From: Hymenoscyphus infarciens
Lineage: Eukaryota > Ascomycota > Leotiomycetes > Helotiales > Helotiaceae
NCBI GenBank assembly: GCA_001414345.1
Contig: LLCB01000148.1
Span: 1 to 64,000, forward strand
Length of the DNA: 64,000 bases
Reading direction: 5' to 3'
The position numbers were made by a program, and so were the translations under genes. Below, one piece after another: positions 1-11,737 of this stretch (position 1 is its first letter; each line of letters opens with the position of its first letter). The notes under the pieces are model-generated. The model worked only from the letters and a program-made list of their open reading frames with translations, was not told the origin of the DNA and searched no databases.

Positions 1-1988
1 AATAATCGAGTATATATGATTTTAGTATAATTGAATAGCTTTAATATATAATTCTCTTAACTTTGAAGTATAATTAAGTATAAAAGGTGGTAGTAGAGGA
101 CGTTGAATTATAAGATATTTAGACGCTGAAATGCTAAAAAGTTGATTTTCTAAAATGTCCGAGAGGGTCGCTAACAGCCACCATATTTGAAACGAAAGTA
201 ACAACATAAACGACGGCAAAAGCAATTGAACTTTTTCCTCAAAAAACCGGGTACGAGTATTGCTATTCAAAAATATCTCCTTGAAATGCTTCTCGGCAAG
301 CCAGTAGAGGAGACCTATCTTCACTGAATCTCCAACACCATTCATATTGCCTACAAGAACGTGATTGGGCCGCATCTCTAAATTGTCTCTTCTTTCGTAT
401 TTCTACTTGTCGGGAACGAATAAACCCCAAGATTACCTAGTCCTCTTTCTATAAAAGTGTTTGCAATATTCAAGTTAGGAAGTCCCCTCAGCTGAAGGTC
501 CAGCCCACAGTGAACCGGACAGCCTGAGATTGGAAGCAAAACCTGACTTTTTTAAAACCAAAATAACATTCCAAGCCCAAGAATCCGATACTAAAACTCA
601 GTACCCCCTTTCAGTGAAAGTGCTCAAATCAAAGGGCGTCTCACCTACTGAATCAACTAAACTGGGAAGCATCTCCTTGGGAGTCCATGCCGAAGAAACA
701 AAAGAATATGAAAAAAAAGCCTGTAAAAGATCTTGTCAAATCAATCTGTCATTGTAAACGAGGTTCTCCGCTGCGTAGAACACTCCAAGTCAGCGAGCCA
801 AATGAAAGCTTTACTAGCCCACGAGAACAACCGCATAATCGACAGTGAAAGTCAAAGTTCCATCTGCAAAAACATGTAAAAATAACGAGTGGCATTAACC
901 ATGTTTTGAGTCTTGGAGAGACCGAGTACAAGTTGGAATAATTATCATGAGCTTCCTTCGAAGGTTTCGCATACCTGGCCAATGAGAGCGCTGTTCATGC
1001 CATTCAGAATATAGTGGAAGCTCGTGGATTCCAAGTTCTGAGCGGCAGAACGCCTTGAGTACTCCAAACGAATTCATGGCATTCCAAGCACAGGAATTGG
1101 ATACTTTTATTCGACATGCAACAATTCCCAACCATACTCCCCTTTTGGCAAGCAACGATCCCCTTTCGGCAGTGTCTTTAGCCAAACCTCCCAACTTTTC
1201 ACTAGGGTCCTCTCACTTCGACCGATATTCGGACGAAGTACCCACACCTCATGATATCAACGCTATAAGAGATTCTTCACAACGTAATACTATTCCTCCG
1301 AACTTTCGGATGAAAAATACGGTGTGCAACAAATTCCCAAGATCCTGCAGAATAGGAAAAGGAAGAACTTGATCATTTGCTGTCATGGTGTACGAAACTG
1401 GGGGCTAATGCTCTGGCCTCGCTTGAGCCGTTGCTTCGGAGTTGTAATTCATTCGGAGTTGTAATTCCACACCACGGCAAAATTGCAAAGATATGAGAGC
1501 TTGATGGCACGAAGCTTCCCCTCTCTTCATCAAAGCAATGCCAGAAGCGAAGGAAGACGCAATTGACAAGAGGATAGTTGGACGAACGTAAACTCGGAAC
1601 GAAAGACTGAACGACCACCTTCAATCCCAACAACCAACAAGAAGCTTCTTACAATCAGAAAAGAGCAATAGCGAAACAACATAGCGTACCACCAGAACTG
1701 GTTGAGGAGGCAAAAGCAGGCTGGGTATATTGCCTACGAATATCTATCTACAAACTATTCTCGATTCCTTTTGACATCAAACAAGTTCCGGGTTCTTCTA
1801 TCTCATCTCGTCCCAAAATGCAAACCGATTCATGCCCAAAAACGCCACCTCGCTGTGCTTCCCAACAAAAATGCTCCATGCCCTCCAAAAAAGCCCCCAT
1901 GTACGTTCTATACAGCTCGACATCCGAAGTCATCCCATCATACACAAAACCAAACAACTGCACTTCGATACTCCCATAACACAAGCCT
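1..1988. other. No supportable gene
   Basis: About 2 kb without a gene I can defend. Short frames exist on both strands but have neither a recognisable domain nor a coherent intron pattern. Two 25-bp stretches at about 568-592 and 1079-1103 are similar (both contain CATTCCAAGC and end in GATAC), which may be chance or a degraded repeat. The last part lies downstream of the minus-strand glucanase gene and probably includes its 3' untranslated region. Confidence 0.4.
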
Positions 1989-4113
1989 TCAATACGTCTC
2001 CGGAATCCCAGAAAAACTCGGCACAGTCTCCGTACAATTAAACTGCCTTGAATACGCCTTAGCCGGTAAAATCCCCGCCGCCATCCCAAGCTGATAACTC
2101 CACTGCGTCGCACTCTCCGTCTTCCAAGTCCAATAAAACCACCCCCACCCCTTCTCAAAACTACTCATCTGCGCCTCAGCAAACATCTGCAAAAACTGTT
2201 TATACGCCGCGCTATAAGAGCCACTATCCGCATTCGCCCCCTTACAACTACAATCCGAGTTCTTCGTCGGACATCCAGGCGTTAAAACAGCAATAGTCGG
2301 ATCGCCTACGTTATAATTCCCTTCCCAGCGCGTGCCCGTGCCGACATTGTTGAGATTCGGAGCGCAATCCGTGTCGGCTTGGGACCATTCTGCAAAGATA
2401 GTTGGCCCGAAACCGGTTGCGACGTTCATGGATTGGGTGGTTTGTTCGGACCAGCCGGTGCAGGCGTAGGAGACTTTGTTCGTGTGGTTGTAGGATATTT
2501 GACCGCTGTTGAAGATTACGTACTGGTGGACGTCGAGGACGAGGCCGTCCATGCCGGTGAGTTTTCCTTTCCAGTTTGGGAGGCCCATGAAGCCGTCGCC
2601 GAAGACGACGTTGGCTGTGATGCCGTTTTTGCGGATGAGTGTGAAAGCGTTGGTTGTCCATGTCAAGACATCTGAGATTTGGAGAGCTGTCATTTTGGGC
2701 TCGTTTACTAGGCCGTAGAACGTGATGATGTTTTTGTACCGGTCTTGCGCGAAGAACTTTGAGAGGCGATCGTGTAGGTCGAGAGAGCGTTGGCCGTTTA
2801 AAGTTCCATCTGTTCCGTTTAACCATCCAATTGTTCCAAGTCGACCACTGTGGTTCCATCCATTCTGGCTCCCCGGTAAAGCATGAACGTCCAGGTTTAT
2901 TCGAAGACCGTGTTTCCTTGCCCATTCGATAGATCTAAGAAGGTATCGCCAAGAAACCCGAGAGACATATGGATCTCCATCATATGTAACCACCGCCCAA
3001 TATGAGAAGGGGATTCTAACATGATCCAGACCAGCATTCGCAATATCTATGAAAGTCTGCTCGCTCACAAAAGTAGCATAATGTTTCTCCAACGTTGCTT
3101 TCGCCTGAGATCCCAAGGAAGTCGTCAAAGTCCATTCATCAACTATTCCAGCACCTGAGAACAGAGAAGGTGTAATAAAAGGTTCCAGTGAGAGCCACCC
3201 CCCGATATTTACTCCTCTTGCTGGCCTTGTAGAATATGAACCCCATGCTGCTCCAATCGCGGGGACATTGGGGTTCGCAGCCTTTGAATCGTCCCATGTT
3301 GAATTTAAACCCATAATTGGCAGATCCCCCACCGTCTCGCTTGTATATGTGACATTGAAATCGGTCGTGTCGTACCATGAAAATGGATCAAGGTCTGTTC
3401 CTTTGGCTGCTGTAGGAATACTATCCGCTGAGACACCATTGAGATTCGAATTCGAAGGTTTTCCGGAATCGCTCGTCGCGGCGGCCGCGGTTGAGGGTGT
3501 ACTCTTCTTTTTGCTAACAACAACCGCTACGGGTATTATGATGAGTAGAAGCAGCACAAAAACACCAACAATTATTACTTCAACAACCATTAGCATATGC
3601 CCAAGAACCAGTACTCCATTCCAACTCACAAAACTTCTTCTTCTTCTTCTTCGCCCCCGCATCCGAAGAATGATCCTCGTACCCCCCATTCCCCCCTCTC
3701 AGTCCCTTCAACTTCCTACTCTCCCCCTCCTCCAACAAAGCCCCACTAACAACCCTCCGCTTCTTCCTCTTGTGTTGTTTCCTACTCCTCTCCACCACCA
3801 CCTTCTCATCTACAATCTCAATCCTCTTTTTCCTCCTCGTCTTCTTGGGCGTAGTTTCCGCAGCCCTTGCTCTATCGGCTCTCGCATGTTGATTTATCAA
3901 ATTCAGCTGCGCTATCGCATTCGCAGATAATGGTTGGGAATTCGATTCCGAAGATGTGTGCGCATGTCTAGATTTCCGGGGTGATTCGCTGTTTGTTCGC
4001 CGCCTTCTTTCGCTGTCTGTTCTTCTTCTTCTTTCGCGGTGGTGGTTGGGTTCTCGGTCTCGGTCCCGGTCTCGTTCTCGTTCTCGTCTTTTCCGTCTTG
4101 GGGACTCGTCCAT
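1989..4113 (-). CDS. exgD: Membrane-anchored exo-beta-1,3-glucanase, GH5 (ExgD-like)
   Basis: Predicted glucan 1,3-beta-glucosidase that trims beta-1,3-glucan at the cell surface. Two exons on the minus strand: 4113-3630 and 3577-1989, with a 52-bp intron (donor GTGAGT, acceptor AAG). The product is 690 aa. Residues 1-161 are a very basic Arg/Lys-rich cytosolic tail. Residues about 162-183 form one hydrophobic membrane anchor (LIIVGVFVLLLL...), giving a type II membrane protein. A Ser/Thr/Ala-rich linker follows, then the GH5 catalytic domain starting near NIGGWL (about 285). The acid/base Glu is in VNEPK (about 454) and the nucleophile Glu in FAEWS (about 558). Tail, anchor and GH5 domain in this order match the fungal ExgD type rather than the short secreted ExgA type. 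The intron lies exactly at the tail-anchor junction, so a single-exon model starting downstream would lose the tail. The start ATG at 4113 opens the basic tail. No lesions seen. Confidence 0.9.
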
Positions 4114-5026
4114 TTCTTTAAGGGGCGCAAAGGGTTGTTTCGGTCGTTTTTTTCGTTGTTATTTTTAAGGAGAGAGAGGAGGTTGTGAATAAGGGGACAA
4201 AGTATTATACAGGAAGTGAAATTGTCATTGAGCTTGGCTTTCTTGGTCGTGTCCCGTGGCTGGGTAACTTGTTTTTTTGACAGGCTTTCGTGTGAAGATG
4301 GTGTTGGCCGGGCAACACTCTGCGCCATCGGTCGATTTTCAAATCCCGTTCTCAAAAAAAGAACGGACACATCTTCATGAATTATTTCCATATTTTCCAC
4401 TCGATTGTAACACAAATTAGGATTTCAATGAACCCAGCTCGCATCGTGCTTGCCTCTAGTGATGGCAACAAGATCTAGATGCGTCTATTTGTAGGTGACC
4501 CATCAAGCGCGGGAAGCTGCCATTTATTTGTTTAATCCATTTGTTTACTTACTGTTATCACTTAGTTCTTTCTAATTTCCAATTCATATACAACTTTCTT
4601 TTCTCCACTGACTGCATCTTTTTCTTCGGATTTTCGGGAGATGGCTTCTATTGTTCCAAGACAATCAATTGTTCCCGTCTGCAGGGATTCCAGCGGACCG
4701 AGGTACTTCAAAATAGTGATACGGCAGAGAGTACTAGTAACCAATTCTGAAGGGCTCCCAGTTGTTTATTCTCAGATTTGGATAACAATCGAATTAAGCC
4801 AGAAGTCTGGCTCTAGCTGTCTTTCCTCGTGTAAAGAATTGTTGACCCCCTTCTCCCCCCTTTTCAATCCCATGCCGAGCACGGCTTAGGCTACCAGCGG
4901 CAAGACATCCCTCTTGGTTTGGTTTCGTCCTCCCCTCCATCTACTTCATCAACGCACCAAGTCACACTCCTGTTCTGTTGAACATGAATTCTCCCCAGGA
5001 TTCAGTCGTACCGCAGATCCAACAAG
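4114..5026. other. Divergent intergenic region
   Basis: About 900 bp between the 5' ends of the glucanase gene (-) and the E1 beta gene (+), so it should contain both promoters. Pyrimidine-rich stretches (CCCCCTTCTCCCCCC near 4850, CT-rich near 4920-4960) lie upstream of the plus-strand start, as is common in filamentous fungi. No clear TATA box and no other gene seen. Confidence 0.5.
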
Positions 5027-6347
5027 ATGAGGGTAACACCTAGAATCCAGCCATTCACGAGAATCCCTCTCACGAAACCCTTCCTCGCCAGTACAAACAC
5101 CCAACGACCCCGCTACTACTCCTCCCATCCACCAACAGCACGCCTCAACATCCCCACCGATTTTTCTACCACCCCTCTTCTCGCCCATCGTCCTCAATCT
5201 GCGTTGCAGAATGGTGAACTATCAGTAGAAGTTAGAAATGGAACTACGCAGCAGATGAACCTCTTCCAAGCCATCAACGATGCTCTCTCAATTGCCCTGG
5301 CTTCCGACGATTCGGTCTTGTTGTTTGGAGAAGATGTAGCGTTTGGAGGTGTTTTCAGATGTAGCATGAACCTGGCAGAGAAATACGGAACAGAAAGGGT
5401 CTTCAACACACCATTGAGCGAACAAGGGATCGTAGGGTTTGCCATTGGAGCTGCGGCAGAGGGAGCAAAGGCCGTAGCGGAGATACAGTTTGCGGATTAT
5501 GTGTACCCCGCTTTCGATCAGCTCGTCAATGAAGCTGCGAAGTTTAGGTATAAAGATGGGATGGGGGGACGGGATGTTGGTGGGTTGACTGTGAGAATGC
5601 CTTGTGGTGGTGTTGGCCATGGTGCTTTGTAAGATACAAACCTCCTCGTTTTCTCCTCTATGTCATTAATTGGTTTATAGGTATCATTCTCAATCCCCCG
5701 AGAGTCTATTTACACACATCCCCGGCCTCCGCATCATAATGCCGCGCTCCCCAATCCAAGCCAAAGGCCTCCTCCTCTCCGCAATCGCCTCCAAAGACCC
5801 CTGCGTATTCATGGAACCGAAAGCCCTCTACCGCGCAACAGTCGAACACGTCCCCACAGCCTCCTACACACTCCCCCTTTCCAAAGCCGAAATCCTAAAA
5901 CCAGGTTCCGATTTAACAATCATCTCCTACGGCCATCCACTCTACACATGCAGCGCCGCTATTGAGAAAGCGGAGAAGGACTTTGGCATTAGAGTCGAGT
6001 TGATAGATTTGAGGACTGTGTATCCGTGGGACAAGGAATGTGTGCTGGAGAGTGTGAGGAAGACGGGGAGGTGTGTGGTGGTGCATGAGAGTATGATTAA
6101 TGCGGGGATTGGGGCGGAGGTTGCGGCTAGTATTCAGGAGGATAGGGAGACCTTTGTTAGACTTGAGGCGCCGGTTGCGAGGGTTGCGGGGTGGAGTATA
6201 CATATGGGGTTGATTTATGAGAGGTTCAATATTCCGGATGTTACTAGTAAGTTCTTCTTTCCCTTACCTTTTTGGTATATTAGATGGGGGAATACTAATT
6301 TCGATGTAGGAGTTTATGATGCTATCAAAAAGACGATTGAGTATTGA
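5027..6347 (+). CDS. BCKDHB: 2-oxoisovalerate dehydrogenase E1 subunit beta, mitochondrial
   Basis: Beta subunit of the thiamine-diphosphate-dependent E1 component of the branched-chain 2-oxoacid dehydrogenase complex, acting in the mitochondrial matrix on 2-oxoacids from Val, Leu and Ile. Three exons: 5027-5628, 5681-6246 and 6310-6347, with introns of 52 and 63 bp. The product is 401 aa. The N-terminus is rich in Arg, Thr and Ser and has few acidic residues, as expected for a mitochondrial targeting sequence. Diagnostic blocks are [57 protein letters not shown] (across intron 1), [11 protein letters not shown] and [15 protein letters not shown] and YHSQSPE favour the branched-chain enzyme over the pyruvate dehydrogenase beta subunit. 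The last exon encodes only the C-terminal [11 protein letters not shown]. Intron 2 is a multiple of three and has no in-frame stop, so retention would insert 21 residues. Confidence 0.95.
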
Positions 6348-7550
6348 TGACGGAGAATTGGGAACTGGCGTAGGCGATGTTAATGGCGTTGAGAATTGAA
6401 AGAACGATACATTTATATTTGACGAAAGGATGAGCCATTATTTTGAAGATGCGGTATCTGGTATCAAGAACTTGGTGATAGGAACAGGGGATTAAGACTT
6501 CTTAGACCCGGGTGGTTAGATTACTTCAATGCAATTCAGATAAACCGACATTTACAGTAAACTGGGGATCGGCATTGATATTTATATTCATACTTGAGTT
6601 CCTTCTCGAATGGACTCGTAAAATTGAAATAAAACCCAAACTGATCCTTTCAAAGTAATATGTTGAGGTAAAAACCTTGGGCACGCGAGGTGAGCTTTAG
6701 GAGGGAGAAGTCTACAATAAATACATGAGCTTTTTTTTTGACAAATAGAAACGCTTTGACTAAAATATAGCCATTGGTATCAGGGCTATGTATATCTAGG
6801 TAAGATCATTAAAAAATCAAGGCTAGCTAGATATCCGAAATCCAGACAAATACTCACTAACCAGGCTGTTGCAAAACTTTGATAAGAACAAAAACACGAC
6901 TGTGGAATCCACAACCCTCTGTACACAGATGAAGCATTGCTTTTCGCTTCTAGATCCTCTAGAATCTTTTGTTTATTTTTATAATTTTCTTTCAGGGCTT
7001 AGGAAGCTACGCGGGAGTTGGCACTATTTGTATTGAAATTGAGCGATCTATTACACATAAAAGAAACCTACCTGCTGCTATAAAAGGTTCAGACTGGGTA
7101 CCTACCTAGACCGGGTGTAGCTGCAGGTCTAAATATAGAGAGGCCCTGAAAAGGGCAATGCTAGAGTGGCTTTGGTAGGTCGATGAGTCGTGACTTCCCG
7201 TCGTGAGTTTTCAACTGACAGTTGCTCCTTCCATCCATGGCTGCCCAAAGAGTCAAAACCTCTTTCAAGAAAGACAAGGAAAGGCCTATTGGCCGTCATA
7301 CTTCGTCCTAAGTGTAGGTCCAGTAAACATCCAGGTTAAGGCTAATTTAGTAGAGTCACCAGTTTTGTTCTGGTAGTCTTTTCGTGTTAGGTTGGTGGCT
7401 GCTCTAGAACGCCACAACTGGCCGGCCAATGCACCGCCACATCGAGGGGTCGAGGCGGCTTGCCTGTCTCACAATTCACATCGCAACACAACACCATCCT
7501 TCTATGAGGTAGTCTGCAAAGCCTATTCCAGGTTACTTTTAATAGAAGTC
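6348..7550. other. Intergenic
   Basis: About 1.2 kb from the 3' end of the E1 beta gene to the capping-protein start. The first few hundred bases are AT-rich and probably 3' untranslated. The last 300 bp are the likely promoter and leader of the capping-protein gene. No gene or repeat recognised. Confidence 0.4.
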
Positions 7551-8677
7551 ATGTCGCAACTATCCACAGTCTCCGCATTCGTGCAAGGTGCACCTCCTGG
7601 AGAGGTAAGTCGGATACCCATCATCAACAGAGCTCCCGCTAACCATTCCCAAGCTTGCAGATGTTATTGCTGGTACGAATACCTTCCCGTATCCTTCGAA
7701 TACCTTATTGATGCTTCTGTGATAGACATCAAAGCTCTGACGATCGAGACCCCCGCCCTGATCTCGCAGCTTGGTCCTGCGTTCGAGAAATACAATGAGG
7801 AACAGTTCGCGACGGTGAAACTGCCTGGCAGCAGCCAGCAAGTTAGTTTGATGGATGCGCGAAGGGTGAGATTGGGCTAATGGGATGTTGAAGGTTATTA
7901 TCAGCTCGCATAACTCTCTGGGAGATGGAAGATATTATGATGTGGAGAGTTCTTCCAGCTTTGCGTTCGACCATACTACACAGGTTGGCTACTCCCTGAG
8001 CCAAGAATCACGGAAGATTTCCCTAACAGAATTTAGAAAGCAAGCGCAGTTCAGAGCCACGTTTTGGAGAGCAGTCAATTGGACCTTGTGTATGTTGCGC
8101 CAGCAGAGGTAGTGGTGATGTTTCCAGCTAACATGATATCACAGCAAATCACTCCTCAAGAGTCTAGGATCACACTGCAAAGAGCACTACCCTAATGCCT
8201 CGTATGGTGTTTACCCAATAGAGAATGATTCGGAAATTGCAATTTTGGTTGTCGCAAACAAGTACAGCCCTAACAACTTCTGGTAAGTTAGTCTATCGCC
8301 TGGGTGTTTTAAAACTGACAGGGAATAGGAACGGCCGATGGCGATCACTCTACATATACTCCCCCTCATCTTCACAACTGAAAGGCAGCCTGAAAGTCGA
8401 CGTCCACTACTACGAAGATGGAAATGTCCGTCTCCTGACAACGAAACCCATCTCAGCCAACGTATCGTCAGCATCCGCATCAACCATCATGCGAGAAATT
8501 ACAGTGGCGGAGAAGAAGTACCAGGAAGAAGTCAACAAAGGATTCAACAATCTTAGCGAAGGAGCATTTAAGGGGTTACGGAGACAATTGCCAATCACGA
8601 GGCAGAAGATTGAATGGGACAAGATTGCGGGGTATCGACTTGGTCAAGATATAGGTGGGGGAAGCTCGAGAAAGTAG
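7551..8677 (+). CDS. cap1: F-actin-capping protein subunit alpha (CapZ alpha)
   Basis: Alpha subunit of the heterodimer that caps actin-filament barbed ends, acting in the cytoplasm at actin patches. It needs seven exons: 7551-7604, 7654-7672, 7726-7841, 7894-7983, 8037-8089, 8145-8282 and 8329-8677. The six introns are 46-55 bp. The product is 272 aa, the usual family length. Exon 2 is a 19-nt micro-exon. Family blocks in order: FVQGAPPGE, ADIKALT (across intron 2), KYNEEQFATVKLPG, SLGDGRYYDVES, FDHTTQKASAVQSHVLE (across intron 4), LDLVKSLLKSLG (across intron 5), YGVYPIEND, VVANKYSPNNFWNGRWRS (across intron 6), KVDVHYYEDGNVRLL, EGAFKGLRRQLP and KLGQDIGG-type C-terminus (here RLGQDIGGG). The C-terminal basic tail is the actin-binding extension in this family. 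Intron 4 has a weak donor, GTTGGC; the reading frame on both sides requires it. Simple open frames hide this gene because no exon exceeds 120 codons. Confidence 0.93.
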
Positions 8678-9519
8678 GTAGCGTTGCGTGCATATTCGAT
8701 ATTCATGAAATACTCGGGCAAAATGGCGCTTTTTTGAAGTCTTCGGCCTCGGACTCATTTTCCCAAAATAGGAAAGAACTTCCCTACAGACTATTAGGTC
8801 AATTCACCGTAAAAGGATATTCCCCCTGTTTAGTTTACGGTCATCATAAACTTTTGTCACCAATGGAAGATGATGGTTTCAAGTGAGTTTGGGCTAGCGT
8901 AACTCATTTATCCTTTTTAGGGTGAATTGCAAAAACAGTCTGTAGATCCGACTCCTTTTGATTCCGTGCCTGCTCAGCAACCCTCCAAAAGTGAGAGGGA
9001 AAACAAAAAGGCCACCTTAACCAATTTTTTCTTATAAGACGATAAAAGTGAACTGGTACGGCAAATGCTCAAGTAACATTACACAAGAGCCTGGCTCTTC
9101 AGCTAGTCTTCTGTGCTTTTTATATGAGCAGTGGAACTCTGTCTTAGAGGGGTAGGGGGTAGGTAGAACGATGGCACTGAACGATGGGGTGCCACCAATC
9201 AACGTGGGGCTATTTGCCAACCCGAATCCCCGAGCGGCGCTAGCTCGCTAGCACCTAGAACAAAACTCCGTGTAGGCGGTGGAAAGTTCGGGAGTGACCT
9301 GAGTGGGAGATTCACTTCTTGTCTACTGTCTACCAAAGGTGTCCATCTGTCCAATTCTATTCTTCTACACAAATCCCGATCAATCTCCTCCTCACCAATT
9401 CCCGCCCGACCTCGAATCCCCAACAAGACACCTCCTGCAGCCTCCCGACACCCGGGGCATCCTCTATCTCCCGGCGCAATCGCCTTAAGTTCTTCTCAAC
9501 AACACCCTCACATACAAAG
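8678..9519. other. Intergenic / cytochrome b5 upstream region
   Basis: About 840 bp. The last 200 bp are CT-rich leader sequence. An upstream frame in phase with the cytochrome b5 start exists from 9319, but it begins at ATG-like contexts in a low-complexity Ser/Pro/Thr stretch and cytochrome b5 proteins do not carry such an extension. No gene seen. Confidence 0.4.
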
Positions 9520-10343
9520 ATGTCCGAATCAAAGGTCTTCACTTATGCCGATGTCTCGACGCACGCGGGGAAGAAGGATCTGTATATGGTGATTCATGAC
9601 AAGATTTATGATGCCACGAGTTTCGTTGATGAGCACCCGTGAGTTCTTTTGGTTTTCTTTCGGTGCTGCTACTTGTCTCTTTCTACCGGGCGATGCCGAG
9701 GTCTGTTCTGCTTGGGGGAGATGAGTATAGCTTCACCCCCTTTTGGGGACAAGGCACACTCGAAGAGAGGATGTGAAGGCTATGGGGATTGCGTTGGGGG
9801 GTTTGGATTGTGCGGATTGTGTGGAGGGATGCTGGATGAGGTTGAATCTGTTGAGGAGACCGAATCCTGTCGAAGCACCCACGCCTTGCAATCACCAACT
9901 CCCCCCTTTGGACTTCTCGGTTGCGCAAACGTTTTTTGCTACAAGTATAGACCGAGATCACACCACTAACCTTCTCGCAGAGGTGGAGAGGAAGTCCTAC
10001 TCGATGTCGGCGGACAAGACGCAACAGAAGCGTTCGAAGACGTCGGGCACAGCGACGAGGCACGAGAGCTCTTGGAAGGTCTATTAGTCGGAGATTTGAA
10101 GCGTGTAGTAAGTCTCCATTCCTCACCTCACTCCCCCTTACCTTTCCCTTTCGCATCCAGGTCTAACTAATTCAACAGGAGGGCGACCCAAAACCAAAGG
10201 TTGTCGCACCATCCAACACCTCTTCCCCATCATCCTCCGAAGGCGGTTTGGGATTTGCTCTCTACGCTGTTATTCTCCTCGGTGGCGCTGCGGCTTTCGG
10301 TGCGTACAAGTATTTGCAAACCCAGGAGGGAAAGACTGCATAG
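9520..10343 (+). CDS. cyb5: Cytochrome b5, tail-anchored
   Basis: Small haem electron carrier on the ER membrane that supplies electrons to fatty-acid desaturases and other ER oxygenases. Three exons: 9520-9638, 9981-10107 and 10179-10343. The product is 136 aa. The haem-binding core is at residues 5-80. The axial haem ligands are His39 in HPGG and His63 in VGHSDEAR. The Pro codon of HPGG is split by intron 1. After a Pro/Ser-rich linker (about 86-103) comes one hydrophobic segment at about 106-126 followed by a short polar end, the usual tail anchor. The start at 9520 gives the typical [12 protein letters not shown] beginning. Intron 1 is 342 bp, far longer than its neighbours (about 50 bp); I see no conserved coding sequence or RNA inside it. 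Intron 2 (71 bp) ends in CTAACTAATTCAACAG. Confidence 0.95.
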
Positions 10344-11110
10344 AGACTTCTTTCGTGTGGGGATTTTTTGATACTTTCGGTCGGGGTTGGCTTGGTTCTA
10401 CTTTATGATGGGATTGATGGATGGGAAGGACTTTGTTTCTCCATGGATGATTTCAACAATGGAAATTCATGGATGGACGCACATTTGAAGCATTTTCAAC
10501 GTATGAAGGATCATAGATTCTGTGGTTACTTTTGATTTTCCCCCAGTCTTTGGTTGTACTCCGTGAAATGATGTCTACTTCGAATCTAGGTGGCTTTGGC
10601 GTTGAGTAATGGCATGGGCAAGAGGCAGGCGGAATAGCCTCGGGTCTTTCCTCAAAATTCAATCCCTAACAAATCTAATTCTCGTCATCCAAGGGAACGC
10701 TATTTCTTTATTAGTAGGGTACCTTGGTACATAGACATGGCGGTTAGCCTCTAGTTTCCAACCTTGGTCCAACCTCAAGATTAACCTCGATGTCTACAAG
10801 TAGAAGTCCAAGGTATCAATGGATCCCCCCGAGATACTCCTCACTTTCAGCAAATATTTCTGATTTCGTGGTATTCTTATTGACCACGGCAGCGCAAATC
10901 AATTGGTGCTGTAGCCTCGTCTTTCAGCCTTCCCAAGAGCTTCGAAATTTAGGCGAGCTTGAACATACGCAGCTCTTCTGCCTCCACCATCAACAACCCA
11001 TAAATTAACCCACACCCTCCGCCGATTTCCTCTCTACCCACAGGAACTTTGCAACCTCAATTGACAATACACCAAATCCTTAAAGCACAAAAACAAAAAC
11101 AATCGCCATC
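10344..11110. other. Intergenic
   Basis: About 770 bp containing the 3' end of the cytochrome b5 transcript and the leader of the RING gene. The 70 bases before the RING start are C/A-rich. Nothing else recognised. Confidence 0.4.
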
Positions 11111-11737
11111 ATGGCGTCTCCCTACGAAGGTATCTACCCCGCGTCCCCTCCCCTTCAAAAACACAAGAACTAACCCCCCTGCCCAGTCGAACACAACATC
11201 AAGCCCTCCTCAACCCCCAAACCCAACACCCGCCCCGATATGTCCTCCCTCTTCGCGCAACTCTCAACAATCGAAACCACGAACCCTCATTCCCTACCCA
11301 CACCCGTCGAAGTAGCAGCCACCGAACGCATGCTAGGGGAACAACTCCAACACCACCTCCTCAACGCCTCTTCCCCCGCTCAAACTGCACTCCTTGAGTC
11401 CCTTCTCCAAGAAATATCTTCAGCGATCGATTCACCACCTGAGAAAATCCAGGGTGTGCCGCAGAGTTATTTAGATGAGCTAGAGCGGGTGCCGAAGAAG
11501 AAATTAAGGGAAGAGGAGAGATGTCCGATTTGTAGAGAAAGGTTTTTAGGTGATGAATACCCGCTGGTTGTGGTGCTCCCGTGTCATGGGACACATCGGT
11601 TTGATTTGGAGTGTGTGGGTCCTTGGTTGAGGGTTCATGGGACTTGTCCGTTGGATCGGAAGGAGGTTATGAAGAGGAAGGAGGTTGTGGTTGAGGATAG
11701 TGAGGAGGAGGATGATGATGGGGGGTTGTATGCTTGA
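11111..11737 (+). CDS. RING-type zinc-finger protein (Rbx1-like ligand pattern)
   Basis: Probable RING E3 ubiquitin ligase or ligase subunit of 189 aa; the partner is unknown. Two exons: 11111-11129 (19 nt, MASPYE plus one base) and 11187-11737, joined across a 57-bp intron with AACTAAC branch point. The RING is near the C-terminus: Cys119-x2-Cys122, then Cys139, His143, Cys149 and Cys160. The usual last Cys is Asp163, in the string TCPLDRKEV. This Cys-to-Asp substitution and CPLD context recall Rbx1/Roc1, but the rest of the protein does not look like Rbx1: it has a 110-residue Ser/Thr/Pro-rich and helical N-terminal part and an acidic tail (EDSEEEDDDGG). It may therefore be a fungal RING protein with convergent ligands. 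No transmembrane segment. Confidence 0.85.

Noticed and set aside
3268..3930. 220-aa plus-strand frame opposite the glucanase gene
   Set aside because: Antisense shadow across the spliced exon junction of the GH5 gene.
9223..9260. Possible tRNA-like fold near CCCCGAGCGGCGCTAGCTCGC
   Set aside because: Only one short stem; no cloverleaf, no T-loop or D-loop consensus.
9319..9519. N-terminal extension of cytochrome b5 from an upstream start
   Set aside because: Low-complexity leader; the family starts at the ATG at 9520.
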